DNA of 64,000 bases, taken from contig OY821771.1 in assembly GCA_963682175.1 (NCBI GenBank), forward strand, positions 32,446,201 to 32,510,200. Reading direction: 5' to 3'. The stretch comes from Triglochin maritima (lineage: Eukaryota; Streptophyta; Magnoliopsida; Alismatales; Juncaginaceae). Of the stretch, positions 48,121 to 59,717 are shown piece by piece. Position numbers and translations under genes: made by a program. Numbering within the stretch: position 1 is the stretch's first letter; the number at the start of each line of letters is the position of its first letter. The notes under the pieces are model-generated. The model was not told the origin of the DNA and made no database searches. It was given only the letters and a program-made list of their open reading frames with translations.

Positions 48121-49762
48121 TCACCACCGATTTCTTCCGCAAGCACCTACAAGTGTAGATTTAGGTACATAAACAACTTTGAGTCCTTGAATATTAGCTT
48201 TGGGAACCCAAACCATTTTGGTTTTAGGAGCCCACACATTTGAGGAAGTACGCTTTACAACTAAGTGCTTTCCATTTAAAGTTGTATAGGAAGCATGGTT
48301 TTTCAATTTTGCATTAAATCCTAAACCATGTTTTTGCAAAGATTGTCTTTGACTTCCTAATAGCATGTTAAGCATCTTAGTTCCATTGGTGAACTTTTCT
48401 AGATCTTTTCTTAATTGCATATTGTAGGCAAGAAGATCTAATTGTTCACAATCTATGGGTGTTGCTTTTAATTTATCAAAATTTGATGCATAGTTTTCTA
48501 GTTTAGCAACCACCTCATTTTTCTCATTCATGCATGTTTCAATTTGGCTTTGGAGATCTTTGATTATCTTTCTAGCATTTTTATTTTTATCACAAATGAT
48601 CTCATATTGTTTAACTAAGTCATGAAATGCATTTTGAAGCTCAACATGTGTATAAGTTTCTTCATTAACACTAGAATGTGAGCTATCACTATAATATGAT
48701 TTAGTTGAGCATGAATTATTAGAGCAAGAGTTAGATTCTACCTCACTTCCTTCATCTTGAATGGCCATGTAGCACATGTGTGCATATTCTTTTGTTGATG
48801 AAGGTGTGGTTGATTTGGATGAAGATGAAGACGATGAATCGTCCCATGTAGCCTTGTGAGCTTCCAACCTCTTCTCTTTTCTCTCCTTCTCTCCCTCCTC
48901 TCATTTTCTTCTCCTTCTCTTTTCTCTCATTTCCACTCTCTTCCTTCTCCTTCTTTTCTCTCTTTTCACTCCTTCTACCTCTTCTTTCATTTTTTCTTCT
49001 TTATCCTTCTTGAGGTATTTGAAGAACTCTTTTGCTAGGACTTCAATGTCCTCATCTTCTACACTCCCTTGGTTGGTCAATGTTTGCATGTAATCACAAG
49101 GTGTGTTTGTTCTTCGAGGCTTCCTTCTCCTTCCGATGGTTTATTTGGAGCTCATAAGCCATGAGATTTCCAATTAACTCCTCCATCTTGAGTTGGGAAA
49201 GGTCGTGTGCTTCTTCAATTGCAACCACCTTATCTTCCCAATCATGACTTAGCGACCGGAGGAATTTCCTTGTCATCTCTCCTTCATTTAATCTTCTTCC
49301 AAGAACCAAAAGAGAGTTAGTGATATCGGTGAAGCGAATGTTCATTTCGCTTATGTTTTCACCGATTTTCATAGAAAAAATCTCATATTTATGCATGAGG
49401 AGACTAATGCGAGTTTCCTTAGTTTTGCTATCCCCCTCATGATGCATTTCCAATCTATGCCAAATTTCATATGCACTAACACACCCTCTAATCCTATTAT
49501 ATTCACCCTCATTTAGCCCAATATATAGAATGTTCATAATTTTGGAGTTCATCTCAATTTCTTTCATTTTGGGCCTAGTGAGTGAATCTAATTCATCTTC
49601 ATTTGGGGGTGTGTATGGATTTTGGAGAAACATCCAATACTTAAGGTCATTTGAAATTAGGAATATTTTCATCCTATTCTTCCAATAATCATAATTTGAC
49701 CCATTTAGCAAAGGAGGTCGAGTTGTGCATAATCCCTCTACGTGATTAGATGTACTAGCCAT
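48121..49762 (-). pseudogene. Copia-type gag (UBN2 domain), frameshifted
   Basis: The start is MASTSNHVEGLC at 49762, followed by the Gag/UBN2 region: NYDYWKNRMKIFL near residue 25, GEYNRIRGCVSAYEIWHRL, and EEAHDLSQLKMEELIGNLMA (49762-49100). The frame then shifts near 49094 into a charged K/E/R-rich helix (49089-48905) and again near 48900 into a coiled-coil part (HVELQNAFHDLVKQYE). It ends with WAPKTKMVWVPKANIQGLK, the segment that precedes integrase in related copia polyproteins. Gag packages the element RNA. No CCHC zinc knuckle was seen. The related copy at 58.5-59.7 kb keeps the first junction open. Confidence 0.85.
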
Positions 49763-49799
49763 GCTAAAAATACGATTAAGTATGCAATTTAGCGCACAA

Positions 49800-49814
49800 G
49801 GCTCTGATACCAAA
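49800..49814 (-). promoter_or_regulatory. Primer-binding site, initiator tRNA-Met type
   Basis: The minus strand reads TTTGGTATCAGAGCC directly after the 5' LTR end. TGGTATCAGAGCC is the standard complement of the plant initiator methionine tRNA 3' end used by copia elements. Confidence 0.9.
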
Positions 49815-51284
49815 TGTAGGATCGTGTGGGTTATGGGTCCACAATTAAGTCTAATTAACAAATATAATCCTAAACAAACTCTACTTGCAAGTCAAAAGGT
49901 GATGCAGCGGAATTTAAAACAAATACAAGCAAGTAGGGAATAAATGAGCAAACCACAATCACACAGAGATTTTATAGAGGTTCGACACCCCACCCGGGTC
50001 CTAGTCCTCTCTTGTAAGCTCCACTCGACTTAGCGAGCTCCGCCTACGTCTTCACTAACCACGCCCCGTTCTGGGCTGGGAGAGAACGCCTTTTACAAAA
50101 CAAACTCCGCGAACAACCTCGCGAGCTTGACTTTCTTCTCTCACAATCCGAGAGGAATACTTCGGGCTTTCACCGAAGTCCTTGCCTCTATTACAACTGA
50201 GAACTTGAGCGGAATACACTCTCTAACTTGAGCACACTTGAGAAAGATTAGAATTGAGACTAAAGTGTGGAAAGTGGAGGTTTGGAGTGTTTGGGATTCT
50301 CTCTAATGTTTGGGAGAAGTTTGTAGTGGGAGAGTTGTGTTAAAATGTGTTTTACAACTCTATTGATAAGCCTTAGAGAGAATAGAGCCGTTGGAATAGA
50401 TTGGGTGTGAGTTGATGTGTGATTACACAAAACAGAAACTGCAGGACCCAATTCTGGATGAATTCGGTCGACCGGATCGGTCTGAACGGTCGGCCGTTAG
50501 GCAGTTTTGAACTAAGTTCGGTCGACCAGTTAAACAACGGTCGACCGCCCAACGCTACGACTTAGGTACACTTAAGTGATCGGTCGAACACATAAAGGGC
50601 AACAGTCGACCGATTTGTACCAGGCACTTTGGGGTTGACAAACAATGATGTATTCGGTCGACCGAAAATAGGTATAGCGGTCGACCGATTTTGTCCAGGA
50701 GATTTGGGTTTGTCAAGATATGAACAAACGGTCGACCGATCATGGTCCTCGGTCGACTGATACATGAAATGTATTTGGGGTATTTTTGGTTTAATACGAA
50801 TACGATCGTTGGGTATATACGACAAAAATAACGGTCAGAAAATTAAGTTCAAACGGTCGACCGAAATAGATGGTGCGGTCGATCGAACGGCTTGTTGCGG
50901 TCGACCGAATGTGGGCAGACAGTTAGGGTTCAGGTTTAGTGTTTTCCGATCTAAGTTTGGGTGATCTATTGAAGTCCAAATTATGTGAAATTTCGTGTGT
51001 GACTTCTATGAGGAATCTTGTGTGTGTTTAAGTTGATTTTAGCTCAAGTATGCTCAAAATACACAAGTTCCTAAAGACTCAAAGAAATACAAAATACATG
51101 TCTTCAAATGAGCTTGATTACATGTCTTGACTTGTTTTTCTTTCTTCCTTGAGTCTTGATCACCTGTAGAGGTTATCACAAAGCAATATATATGCAATGC
51201 AATATGTGTGCTACTCTACATGATTATAATTAAGATTAGGTTGATTAAATCATCAAAACATAGATTAAGGCCAAAAACCCAACG
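49815..51284 (-). repeat. 5' LTR of the gag-only element
   Basis: 1,470 bp, the intact partner of 44842-47517. Its outer terminal base is changed (CCAACG for CCAACA on the plus strand). The TATA box position reads TATCAATAG instead of TATAAATAG (50361-50369), which may weaken the promoter. Confidence 0.9.
50463..50910. repeat. CGGTCGACCG palindrome island 7 (5' LTR A)
   Basis: Thirteen full or decayed copies in 450 bp, e.g. 50465, 50537, 50655, 50679, 50728, 50853 and 50898. Decayed forms include CGGTCGGCCG and CGGTCGATCG. Confidence 0.9.
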
Positions 51285-52900
51285 GTTTTTGCATATATTA
51301 ATAAGAGATTTTTTTACTGATTAATGGCTGGATTTAATCCACCTTGGTCAAAGGTAGTTATGGGATGATGATTTGGCAGAATAAACAAGAGATTATGTGT
51401 AAGTGGTTTGCAAATGATGTGGTTTAGTGAAGATGTAAACAAGAGATCATGTGTAAGTGGTCTGCACATTATGTGGTTTAGTGGAGAGATTACAATGGAT
51501 CATGTGTAAGTGGTTTGCACAAGATGTGGGTTAGAGGAATCCTAAAAATAGGTCCATCATCCATTCCTTGTTAATACTAATGCAAAAATTCTCTCTCTCC
51601 CTAACCACTCCATCAATCCATCCGAAAATTCTCTTAATTATTCAACCTTTTGGAGATTAAATTCTCAGGAGCTTTGGAGGGGTTATTAGCTAGATTCTAA
51701 TCTTGATTTAGAGATTGATTGGCTATCTCTTTTCTCTCTAATCGTGTTTAGAGTTTGGTGAACATTTGGAGGCGAATCGATGGACGATTCTACGGGCAAC
51801 GCAACTGCATATCTTCATAAAGGTTTTATAGAACCTTTGAGTATGATCATCTTTTATTTATTTTAATATATATGTAGATTACATAATATTAAAATAGTAT
51901 ATAGAATAATGTACATAAAATCATCGAAAATAAGATAATTGATCTTACATGCATGTATAAAATTTGAAAAATATATACATACATAGGGGCACAGAATCCT
52001 ACAATGTGCTCATCCAAATAAGGTTTGACTTCATCAGAATTGCACAACACATAAAAATACGCTTTAAAGAGATCCTCGCATTTTGGACTTATCATCATCG
52101 TGTCACGCGTAACTTTACCTTCAATCCTATCTTCATGTCTGTTCTTAGGAAGTCCCACACTCATAGTATGAGCCAAGTATTCATTACAAAACTCAATTGC
52201 CTCTTGAGCTATGTAACTTTCAACAATTCTTACAATGATCTTTCAACTCACCCATGTAACGCTCGAATGGATACATCCACCTCCAAAATACTGGACCGAG
52301 TAACTTAACTTCTCTAACCAGATGAATCACCAAATGAACCATAATGTCAAAAAAAGACGGCGAAAAGTACATCTCCAACTGACATATTGTAACAACTACA
52401 TCATTCTGCAACTTATCCAAATACTTTGGATCAATTACTTTGCTGCAAATCTTGTTGAAGCACAAACAAAATTTGATAATAGCATGTCTAACGTGTTTCG
52501 GCAATATCGATCTAATAGCAACATGTAACAATTGTTGCATCAACACATGACAATTATGAGACTTCAAACCAACTACTTTCAAATCTTTAATTGATACAAG
52601 ACTGCTAATATTTGAAGAATACCCCTGCGGCGTATTTTATTCTCACCGTGCCATATCCAACGCGTATAACCTTCATTAAAACCTTTTTCACAGATGAGCC
52701 TTGATTTCTGTTACATCTCTTAAGAACATGTTAAGACACTTCCTACACGGAGAGAAGACCTTTCCTTCGTTTCTAAAATGGGCATTATTTGTGCAAACTC
52801 TAGGAATTGATCAACTTCGTACTCATACTCATCACTCAATCGACTTGCAAAAATCCAATTTCGATTCATTTTTATCTACACAACAACACAAACAATCGTG

Positions 52901-53279
52901 ATATAAAATGAACCCAATGTACAGTAATTTTAAAGTAACACAAAATTAACCAAATTCAAAATCACCAACAGAGATGTTATATTCTTAAATCAATTAGCAA
53001 TTCAGCCAAAAACAAAATTAAAATCAACTTTCTACCAGTATAGTAGCATGCATTCAAAGATATTTTACTAAAAACCCAACTATCAATCAATCACAGTAAA
53101 ATAAGATAAACTATGGAAAATAAAATCTAATCCACATAAAGATCCAATATATTTGACTTTGACACGGGCAAGATAAACAACTAGATCCACAAGAAACCTT
53201 TAAAAATCGGTTCTTTAGACCAAAACCACACGTCTAAAGATGGAATCTTTGATTTGGAGATAGAACATGTCTTCATATC
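52901..53279. other. CACTA intergenic sequence
   Basis: AT-rich region between the start of the TNP2 gene and the downstream solo LTR B. No gene seen. It presumably contained the TNP2 promoter. Confidence 0.4.
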
Positions 53280-55444
53280 TGAATGGAATGTGTTCTAAAC
53301 GTTTTACTTTTATATGTCAATTGTTGTGAATTGGATGTGCAAACATTTTGTTCCTTCATTATTGTATTCATCTTTTGGAAGTGTTAAAGAAGAAATTTTT
53401 GGTCATTAACTGTAGAGTTCTAAAATATAATGGTTTACATAAATAAAAAATTATTCACAATCATGGTAATTGACATGGAACTATTGGTCATCGATTATTG
53501 TAGCTCTACAAATATTTGATGACACGAGTATATAAAAGATAAAAATAGTTACTTTTATATATTGAATAGACCTAACAAGTGAAACATTATAGATCTGGAT
53601 TATGTGTCATTAATGTTTTTATTGTGTCTTGAATCCTAAGATATAATACTTATCTTTTCACATGAGAAGTGTTTAATTTGATTATTGTCAAAAGCTATCA
53701 ATGAGTATAGTGATAAAGGCAATAGTTAATTGAACATAACTTATGATGGAAAAGATAGCTAGTCAAAAGATTATCATTGCCCTTCTTTGTTTTGAGTGAT
53801 GATATTAGTGGATTCATTGATAAAGCAAAATTATAATGTGCACAATGCGACTTGAGTTAAGTTACATATTTATAATTAGCTTAAGAGATCAAAAATGAGT
53901 ATACAATACAAATGTGACACAATTCTACTTTGTATATACTTTTAATATCATGAGGCAAGGGATAGACACAAGTGATGTACTTACATCACTAAATGTATCT
54001 TGTCTGGTTCAAGTGGAACAATACATCTATGTTAATTGGGTAACTATAATGTGTAGCTAGATACCGCTTATAGTTTGTGATATTGAGTGTTTAATATAGT
54101 TGTCAATTTAGCAAAGATCCTCTTATAGGTCACACCACAAAATTGGAAAACAAGAAACTTGATTTTGAGTTCATATGTTGTGTCGGGTTTCATACGAAAA
54201 TGGACACATGTGGTGAATCAATAAAATCAATATGTCATGAAAATTGACATAATTAGAATTATGAATAAATTCATATAATATGTATATATGATGGGGTGTA
54301 ATAATTTAACATTACATATGACAATATATTACATGAGATATGGATTTGTTAAAAATCCCAAAAGATCAAATTTTGTTTGAGATAAATTCAAAATTTGACA
54401 AAAGCAAAATCAGGATCAAAACAGTCAACCGTTTTGAGTTCGATCGACCGGGTCCTTAGGGACGGTCGACTAGACAAGGATCGGCACACGGTGCTCGACC
54501 GAAATTATTAGGACGTGTCATAATAATAGGATCGGTCAATCGGGCGTGAGTTCACGTTCGACCGAAAATATCAAGAAGTTTTCTTGGTGATATAACAGTC
54601 GACCGGTACAAGGATACGGTCGACTGAAATTTACCATGAGAATTTTTGGTAAGTAAACGGTCGACCGGAGTGAGACGTGGTTCGACTGAAATTTTCCACA
54701 GAAATTTTCTCGTGAATATTCGGTCGACCGTCTGGCATACGGTCCGACCGAACTTACAAAAATTTAACTGTTCGGTCGACTGAGTGGAAATTTTGGTCGA
54801 CCGTTAGGTACGGTTTTGCCCGAATTTTTAAGAGAATAATTCAGATCTTGGCTGGATTAATTCCAGACTTGGTCAAACGGTTTTAAGGATGATTATGTGG
54901 AAAATTATGATTGGTTTTAGGGAGAGAAAAACAAGAGATCATGGCTAGAGAATAGTTCATGATATAGGTGATTTAGGAGGCTATAAATAGGTCCTCTCAT
55001 ATACCTGTTTCATAAGTATGATTGCAAAATTCACTCTCTCCCTAACCTCCCCATTAATCCTTCCGAAAATTCTCTTAATTATTTAGGTTCTTGGAGATTA
55101 AATTCTCAGAAGCTTTAGAGAGGTTATTAGCTAGATTCTAAGCTTAATTAGAGATTGATTGACTAGCTCCTTTCTCTCTATTCTTGTTTAGAGTTTGGTG
55201 AACACTTGGAGGCGAATCGGCAGACGATTTGACGGGCAACAGAACTCCAGATCTTCAAAATATTTTAGAGAACCTTTGGGTATGATCCTCTCCTGTTTGT
55301 TTATTTTAATATATGTAGGATTGCATGATCTTAGAATAAACACAAAACAATGTACATAAAATTGCTGAAAATATGAAATTGATCATGTATGTTTGTATTA
55401 ACTTTTTAAAAATATACAGATACATAAGGACATGAAATCCTACA
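53280..55444 (+). mobile_element. Solo LTR, family B, 2.17 kb
   Basis: It starts TGAATGGAATGTG and ends ATCCTACA, flanked by ATATC (53275-53279) and ATATT (55445-55449), a 4/5 match. It is the fullest B copy in the window, with a palindrome island (54422-54815), a TATA box at 54981-54990 and the leader region. It sits between the two CACTA genes. Confidence 0.85.
54422..54815. repeat. CGGTCGACCG palindrome island 8 (in LTR B)
   Basis: About thirteen full or decayed copies, such as near 54598, 54658, 54721 and 54773. Family B copies at 14070-15583 and 43619-52003 lack the island, so it is gained or lost within the family. Confidence 0.85.
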
Positions 55445-58400
55445 ATATTTTGTTTAAGTGGAAACATAAAACGAAAAGCCAAAGTTCGCAATAAAGAGAA
55501 TTTTCTCTTCTTACAAAATCAACCAAACAAGAGAAGCAAACAAGAGATGCCAAAAAAATATAACTCACAATACATTATAAGTACTCATGTCCAACACAGA
55601 AATGTAACTCATATCCAACCATTAACTCATTTCCAACCTTCAATATACTCATATACAATCCAACAAAAAATGTAACTAATATACAACATTCATCCACTAT
55701 TTAAATACAAATTTTTAATGACTGTGATTATATTGTATTTTGTAACATACGACTAACAAAGTAAGCATACCACGTCTCTCGTGTTTCATCTATCTCTTCT
55801 TGCGAAAATGGTTGAAGGTCAAGTTCAAAAATCTACAAAAATAAATAATATTTTAAAATAACCTAAACTATGGAGTTACATATCGAAGATACCTGTCGTA
55901 AATCTCCTTCATCCAATACAAAGTTGACAATTTGTGTCATATAAGTCATTATGTAGTAACCGCATTCAGTATTTCCAACTTGTTTACGATACTAATTACA
56001 AATAAAAAAATCATGATTATATCGAAACGATGAATGAATGCAAATTAATGGTTTCATGGTTTACTTTAATAATGAACAATTTTACCTTAATGACATGCCA
56101 AGTGGTTAACTTCTTTTTACTCCTTCTTGGACCCAACATTTTATTTATATCCATGACTCTGTCAAAATTATACAAATGGTCAGACATTTTAATCAAATAT
56201 GCAACTATAGAAAAATTAGTTAATAAATTTAAATTAACTATACTAAAAGTAACTTACTACTGAACAATATTTTTCAATGATTTCCTTGGTTTATCTGATG
56301 CTAGAGGATCAAACCAATATGCAATGTTAAGACTAGGAACGAAAACAGCCAACATCCAATGATCATTGTAAATCAATCATGCTAAATAACTTTATTATAC
56401 TCCCTAAAACTAATATGATAAGTAATATAAAATATAATGAAATACTTACGCCTCCCAAAACAGTGCTAGAAAAAAATTCTTCTCCATTTCAGACATAATC
56501 ATAGCAATCTTTTGCGGTCTATTGTCTTTGCTTGAATTGCCTTGAAACATGAATATGGTGGGACACAAATAACCATTTTTTCCCACGAGGCAATTTGTAG
56601 AGAAGTCTATTCATAAAGAAATATATAATGACTAATAACAAAGAATTCGTAATTGTCATAATTAATATAAATAGAACAAAATGACTTACTTGATTTGAAC
56701 TTGGATGATTGTTATACACAACTTTTCCATTCTCAAAAATTGCATGGCATCAAATATTATGACATACAACGCAAATCTGATGCCACCGTCGGTTATTTTT
56801 CGTATGATTTCTTTATTCATTACACTTTGAACATAAGAATCCGCATCCTTATGTCGTATGAAATTGTATAACATTTGACAATTCGGAGGAAATTGTCTCT
56901 CGTCAAATACAATTTCAGTTTCAGATTGCTTGGATGTTGGACCTTCAGCCTTTTGAAATTAAAAAACTATATTATTAGAACTCCTTTACATGATTACTAT
57001 ATATCAACCATTTAGGCAATTATCAAATTTAATGTTGATACATTTGCATTTATTTTAATTAATGAACGAGACCATTGCAACACTCATCCTTCAGCATAAC
57101 CCACCGTTTGAACTTCAGATTCAGGAATTGGTAGGAGTGCATCACCACAGATATATTTATCCAAAGTCACCTTCAAATTCTTGGATTGAATTTGTTCACC
57201 ATGATGAAACTTTAGGGTGTACACCTTCCCATATGCTACAACTCGCATATCTGGATCATTCACAAAGAGTTCACATTGGGCTCCATCCTATAAATTTCAA
57301 GAGAAATTTATCACATGTACTACAATGCAAAGCGAAAAATAAATACTTATAATTTATAATTTTACCTCAAAATGGCCAAGTGTGTCTGCTCAGATACTTC
57401 TTGGGGGAGCACCTGTGGAGGTTGTACACTGGAAGCAGTACGGGGGGTTGGTACATCTGTGGCAATATCAGTGGAAACTCCAAGGTGTTTATACAAACTC
57501 TTCACCAAGTTTTCCGGGTGATGGATCTTCTCGTCGCATATCACGTGATCAACCTGGGAATGACTTCGTGAGGATGATGATGACCCAAAATACTGACGTA
57601 CTCCTATTCGACTACCTACACCGCGTATTCTCCCAGGATGCTCCTGCTTACCCAAGGTTGTGGACAATATATCATTTCTTCCATCTGAAACAAATTATCC
57701 CTGGGAAGCTTTCATTGAATGTTCATCCTATACAAAACTAATTTTAAATTTTATTATTAATTAATAACCACATACGTACACAAAACATAAAAATTAAAGT
57801 TAACTTACAATCCTGGAGGCTACTATTTCAGACTCTTCATTAATGTAATTGCCTTCCGGAGTAATACGCGCTCACTTACACTTTTCTTCTCTAGATATCG
57901 GAGATGGAGGCGACAAATTACTTACCCGCTCTTCACTAATAATTGCTTCCACAACTTCTTCTTTTTTGGAATTTTTTTCCGTCATCAAATCCTCCTTGAG
58001 TTTGCAGTAACCCCCTATGGACAATCTATGTTGAAACTTGTTACTAGATTGTCGTTTCTGGTTCTGCTCACGTTTTTCCTTATCAAAATAAAAATTATAA
58101 ACTCTACGTATATTACCATAAAATTCTGGAGAAAGTCTGGTTCTTTTGAACTCAGCCCATGGCGTCGGCGAAATGAAATTGTAAGTAACACAATGGTCAC
58201 GGTCCTTATATTCCCCAAAGATAAACATGTACGTGAGCTTTGTTTTAAAGTCTTTCCACCGGTTACCAACATAGGAAATCCCCTTCTACTTCAACGCTTT
58301 AGTGGAAATCTTTTTCCCCTTGATGATTTTCATGAAGCATATCCTAATCGATCAATGAATGTGATAAAAGATAATACAATTAAGCATTCAATTTGTCCAA

Positions 58401-58550
58401 GATTAGAACCAATCTAATATCAATGTAGAGGATAGATAAATTTTACCCAATTTGATCATCGAATTGGTTCCAATCTCCTTTCGATAGTGTCACCGGCTTC
58501 GAATTTGACTCTTCAAGCTTGCTCGGTCACTACCGATCTCCCATCCTTCT

Positions 58551-59660
58551 TCAAGTACCTACAAGTCTAGATCTAGGTACCCAAACAACTTTGGGTCCTT
58601 GAACATTAGCTGTAGGAACCCAAACCATTTTCGTTTTGGGAGCCCACACACTTGAGGAACTTTGATTAACAAACAAATGCTTGTCATTTAAAGTAGTGTG
58701 AGATACATGGTTTTTCAATTTGGCATTATATATTATATCATGTTTATCTAGTGATTGTCTTTGACTACCTAGATGCATATCTGGCATTTTTATTCCATTT
58801 GTGAACCTTTCTAGATCTTTTCTTAATTGTTCATTAGAAGCTCTAAGATCTTGGTGTTCATCATGTATAGGTGTTGATTTTAGACTAGCAAGTTCTAATG
58901 CATGTTTCTCATGTCTAGCAATCACCTCATTTTTCTCATTCTTGATTATTTCAATTTCACTTTGAAGATCATTGATATTTTTTCTAGCATTCTTATTTTT
59001 ATCACATATGATCTCATATTGTTTAATTACATCATGAAACGCATTTTGAAGCTCATCATGTGTGTATGTTGCTTCTTTAGAGCATGAGCTATCACTTGAA
59101 TATGATTTAGTTGAACAAGAAATTGATCTAGTAAAGCTCCCTCACTTTGTTCATCCTCAATAGCCATAAAGCATGAGTGAGCAACTTCTCTTCTACTTTG
59201 CAAGGAGGAGGAGGATGGTGATGAAGAATCATCCCAAGTAGCTTTGTGAGCTTCCTCCTTCCTTTCTTTTCTCTTGCTCTTCTCCTTTTCTCTTCTCCTC
59301 TCCCTTCTCTCCTTTCTCTTCTCATTTTCACTCTCCTCCTTCTCCTTTTCTTTTTCTCTCTTCTCACCTTTTCTTCCACTTCTTTCTCTCAGTTCTTCCT
59401 TATCCTTTTTGAGGATTTTGAAGAAGTCTTGAGCAAGGACTTCAATGTCCTCATTCTCCTCTGTTCTCCTTGGCTCAACGGATTTTGCATGTAATGCCAA
59501 GGTTGGTTTCTTGGAGGCCTCCTTCTCATTTTGATGATTTATTTGGAGCTCATAAGCCATGAGGTTCCCGATTAGTTCCTCCATTTAGTTTGGAAAGGTC
59601 GTGAGCTTCCTCGATTGCCACCTCCTTGTCTTCCCAATCGTTATTGAGCGATCGAAGGAA
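58551..59660 (-). pseudogene. Copia-type gag, 3' part
   Basis: The minus strand reads MEELIGNLMAYELQINHQN, then a long K/E/R-rich helix, EEAHKATWDDSSSPSS, a coiled coil, and a terminal KTKMVWVPTANVQGPKVVW. It is collinear with the gag at 48121-49762 and keeps open the junction that is frameshifted there, so it shows the ancestral reading. A frameshift near 59030 breaks it. The 5' end is cut at 59717 by an LTR. Confidence 0.75.
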
Positions 59661-59717
59661 CTTCCTTGTCATTTCTCCTTCATTAATCTTTCTTCAAAGA
59701 ACACAAAGAGAGTTAGT

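Larger units (their letters stand above)
44842..51284 (-). mobile_element. Gag-only LTR retrotransposon (TR-GAG-like), family A LTRs
   Basis: The minus-strand order is 5' LTR 49815-51284, primer-binding site just inside it, gag (48121-49762), polypurine tract, 3' LTR 44842-47517. The outer flanks are GTTTT on both sides (44837-44841, 51285-51289). The LTRs start TGTTGG and end CCTACA. The 2.3-kb internal region encodes only gag, with no protease, integrase, reverse transcriptase or RNase H. This matches the published TR-GAG class of non-autonomous elements. The LTRs are very similar outside a few indels, so insertion is fairly recent. Confidence 0.88.
43619..52003 (+). mobile_element. Solo LTR B in TNP2, itself carrying the gag-only retrotransposon
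   Basis: LTR sequence is 43619-44841 plus 51290-52003 (1,937 bp without the insert). It starts TGAAAGGAATGTG, ends ATCCTACA, and is flanked by ATGTG on both sides (43614-43618, 52004-52008). The flanking halves of TNP2 rejoin in frame across it. A second LTR and internal region are absent. Confidence 0.88.
42894..52900 (-). pseudogene. CACTA TNP2-type transposase with catalytic core deleted and split by solo LTR B
   Basis: 52900-52640 gives the N-terminal transposase-associated domain (LSDEYEYEVDQFLEFA, SPCRKCLNMFLRDV, GYTRWIWHGE) with two frameshifts. The next codons (52600-52220) are already the DUF4218 domain (LKVVGLKSHNCHVLMQQLL, FDIMVHLVIHLVREV, RWMYPFERYMG), so the central TNP2 nuclease domain is missing. 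52180-52004 continues HTMSVGLPKNRHEDRIEG. After the 8.4-kb insertion, 43613-42894 gives the C-terminal DUF4216-like domain (SYNDYDINGFSFYTKMED, NSGVTLVAES, then a terminal EYLMSKK). Stops are present. TNP2 cuts CACTA ends; this copy cannot. Confidence 0.85.
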
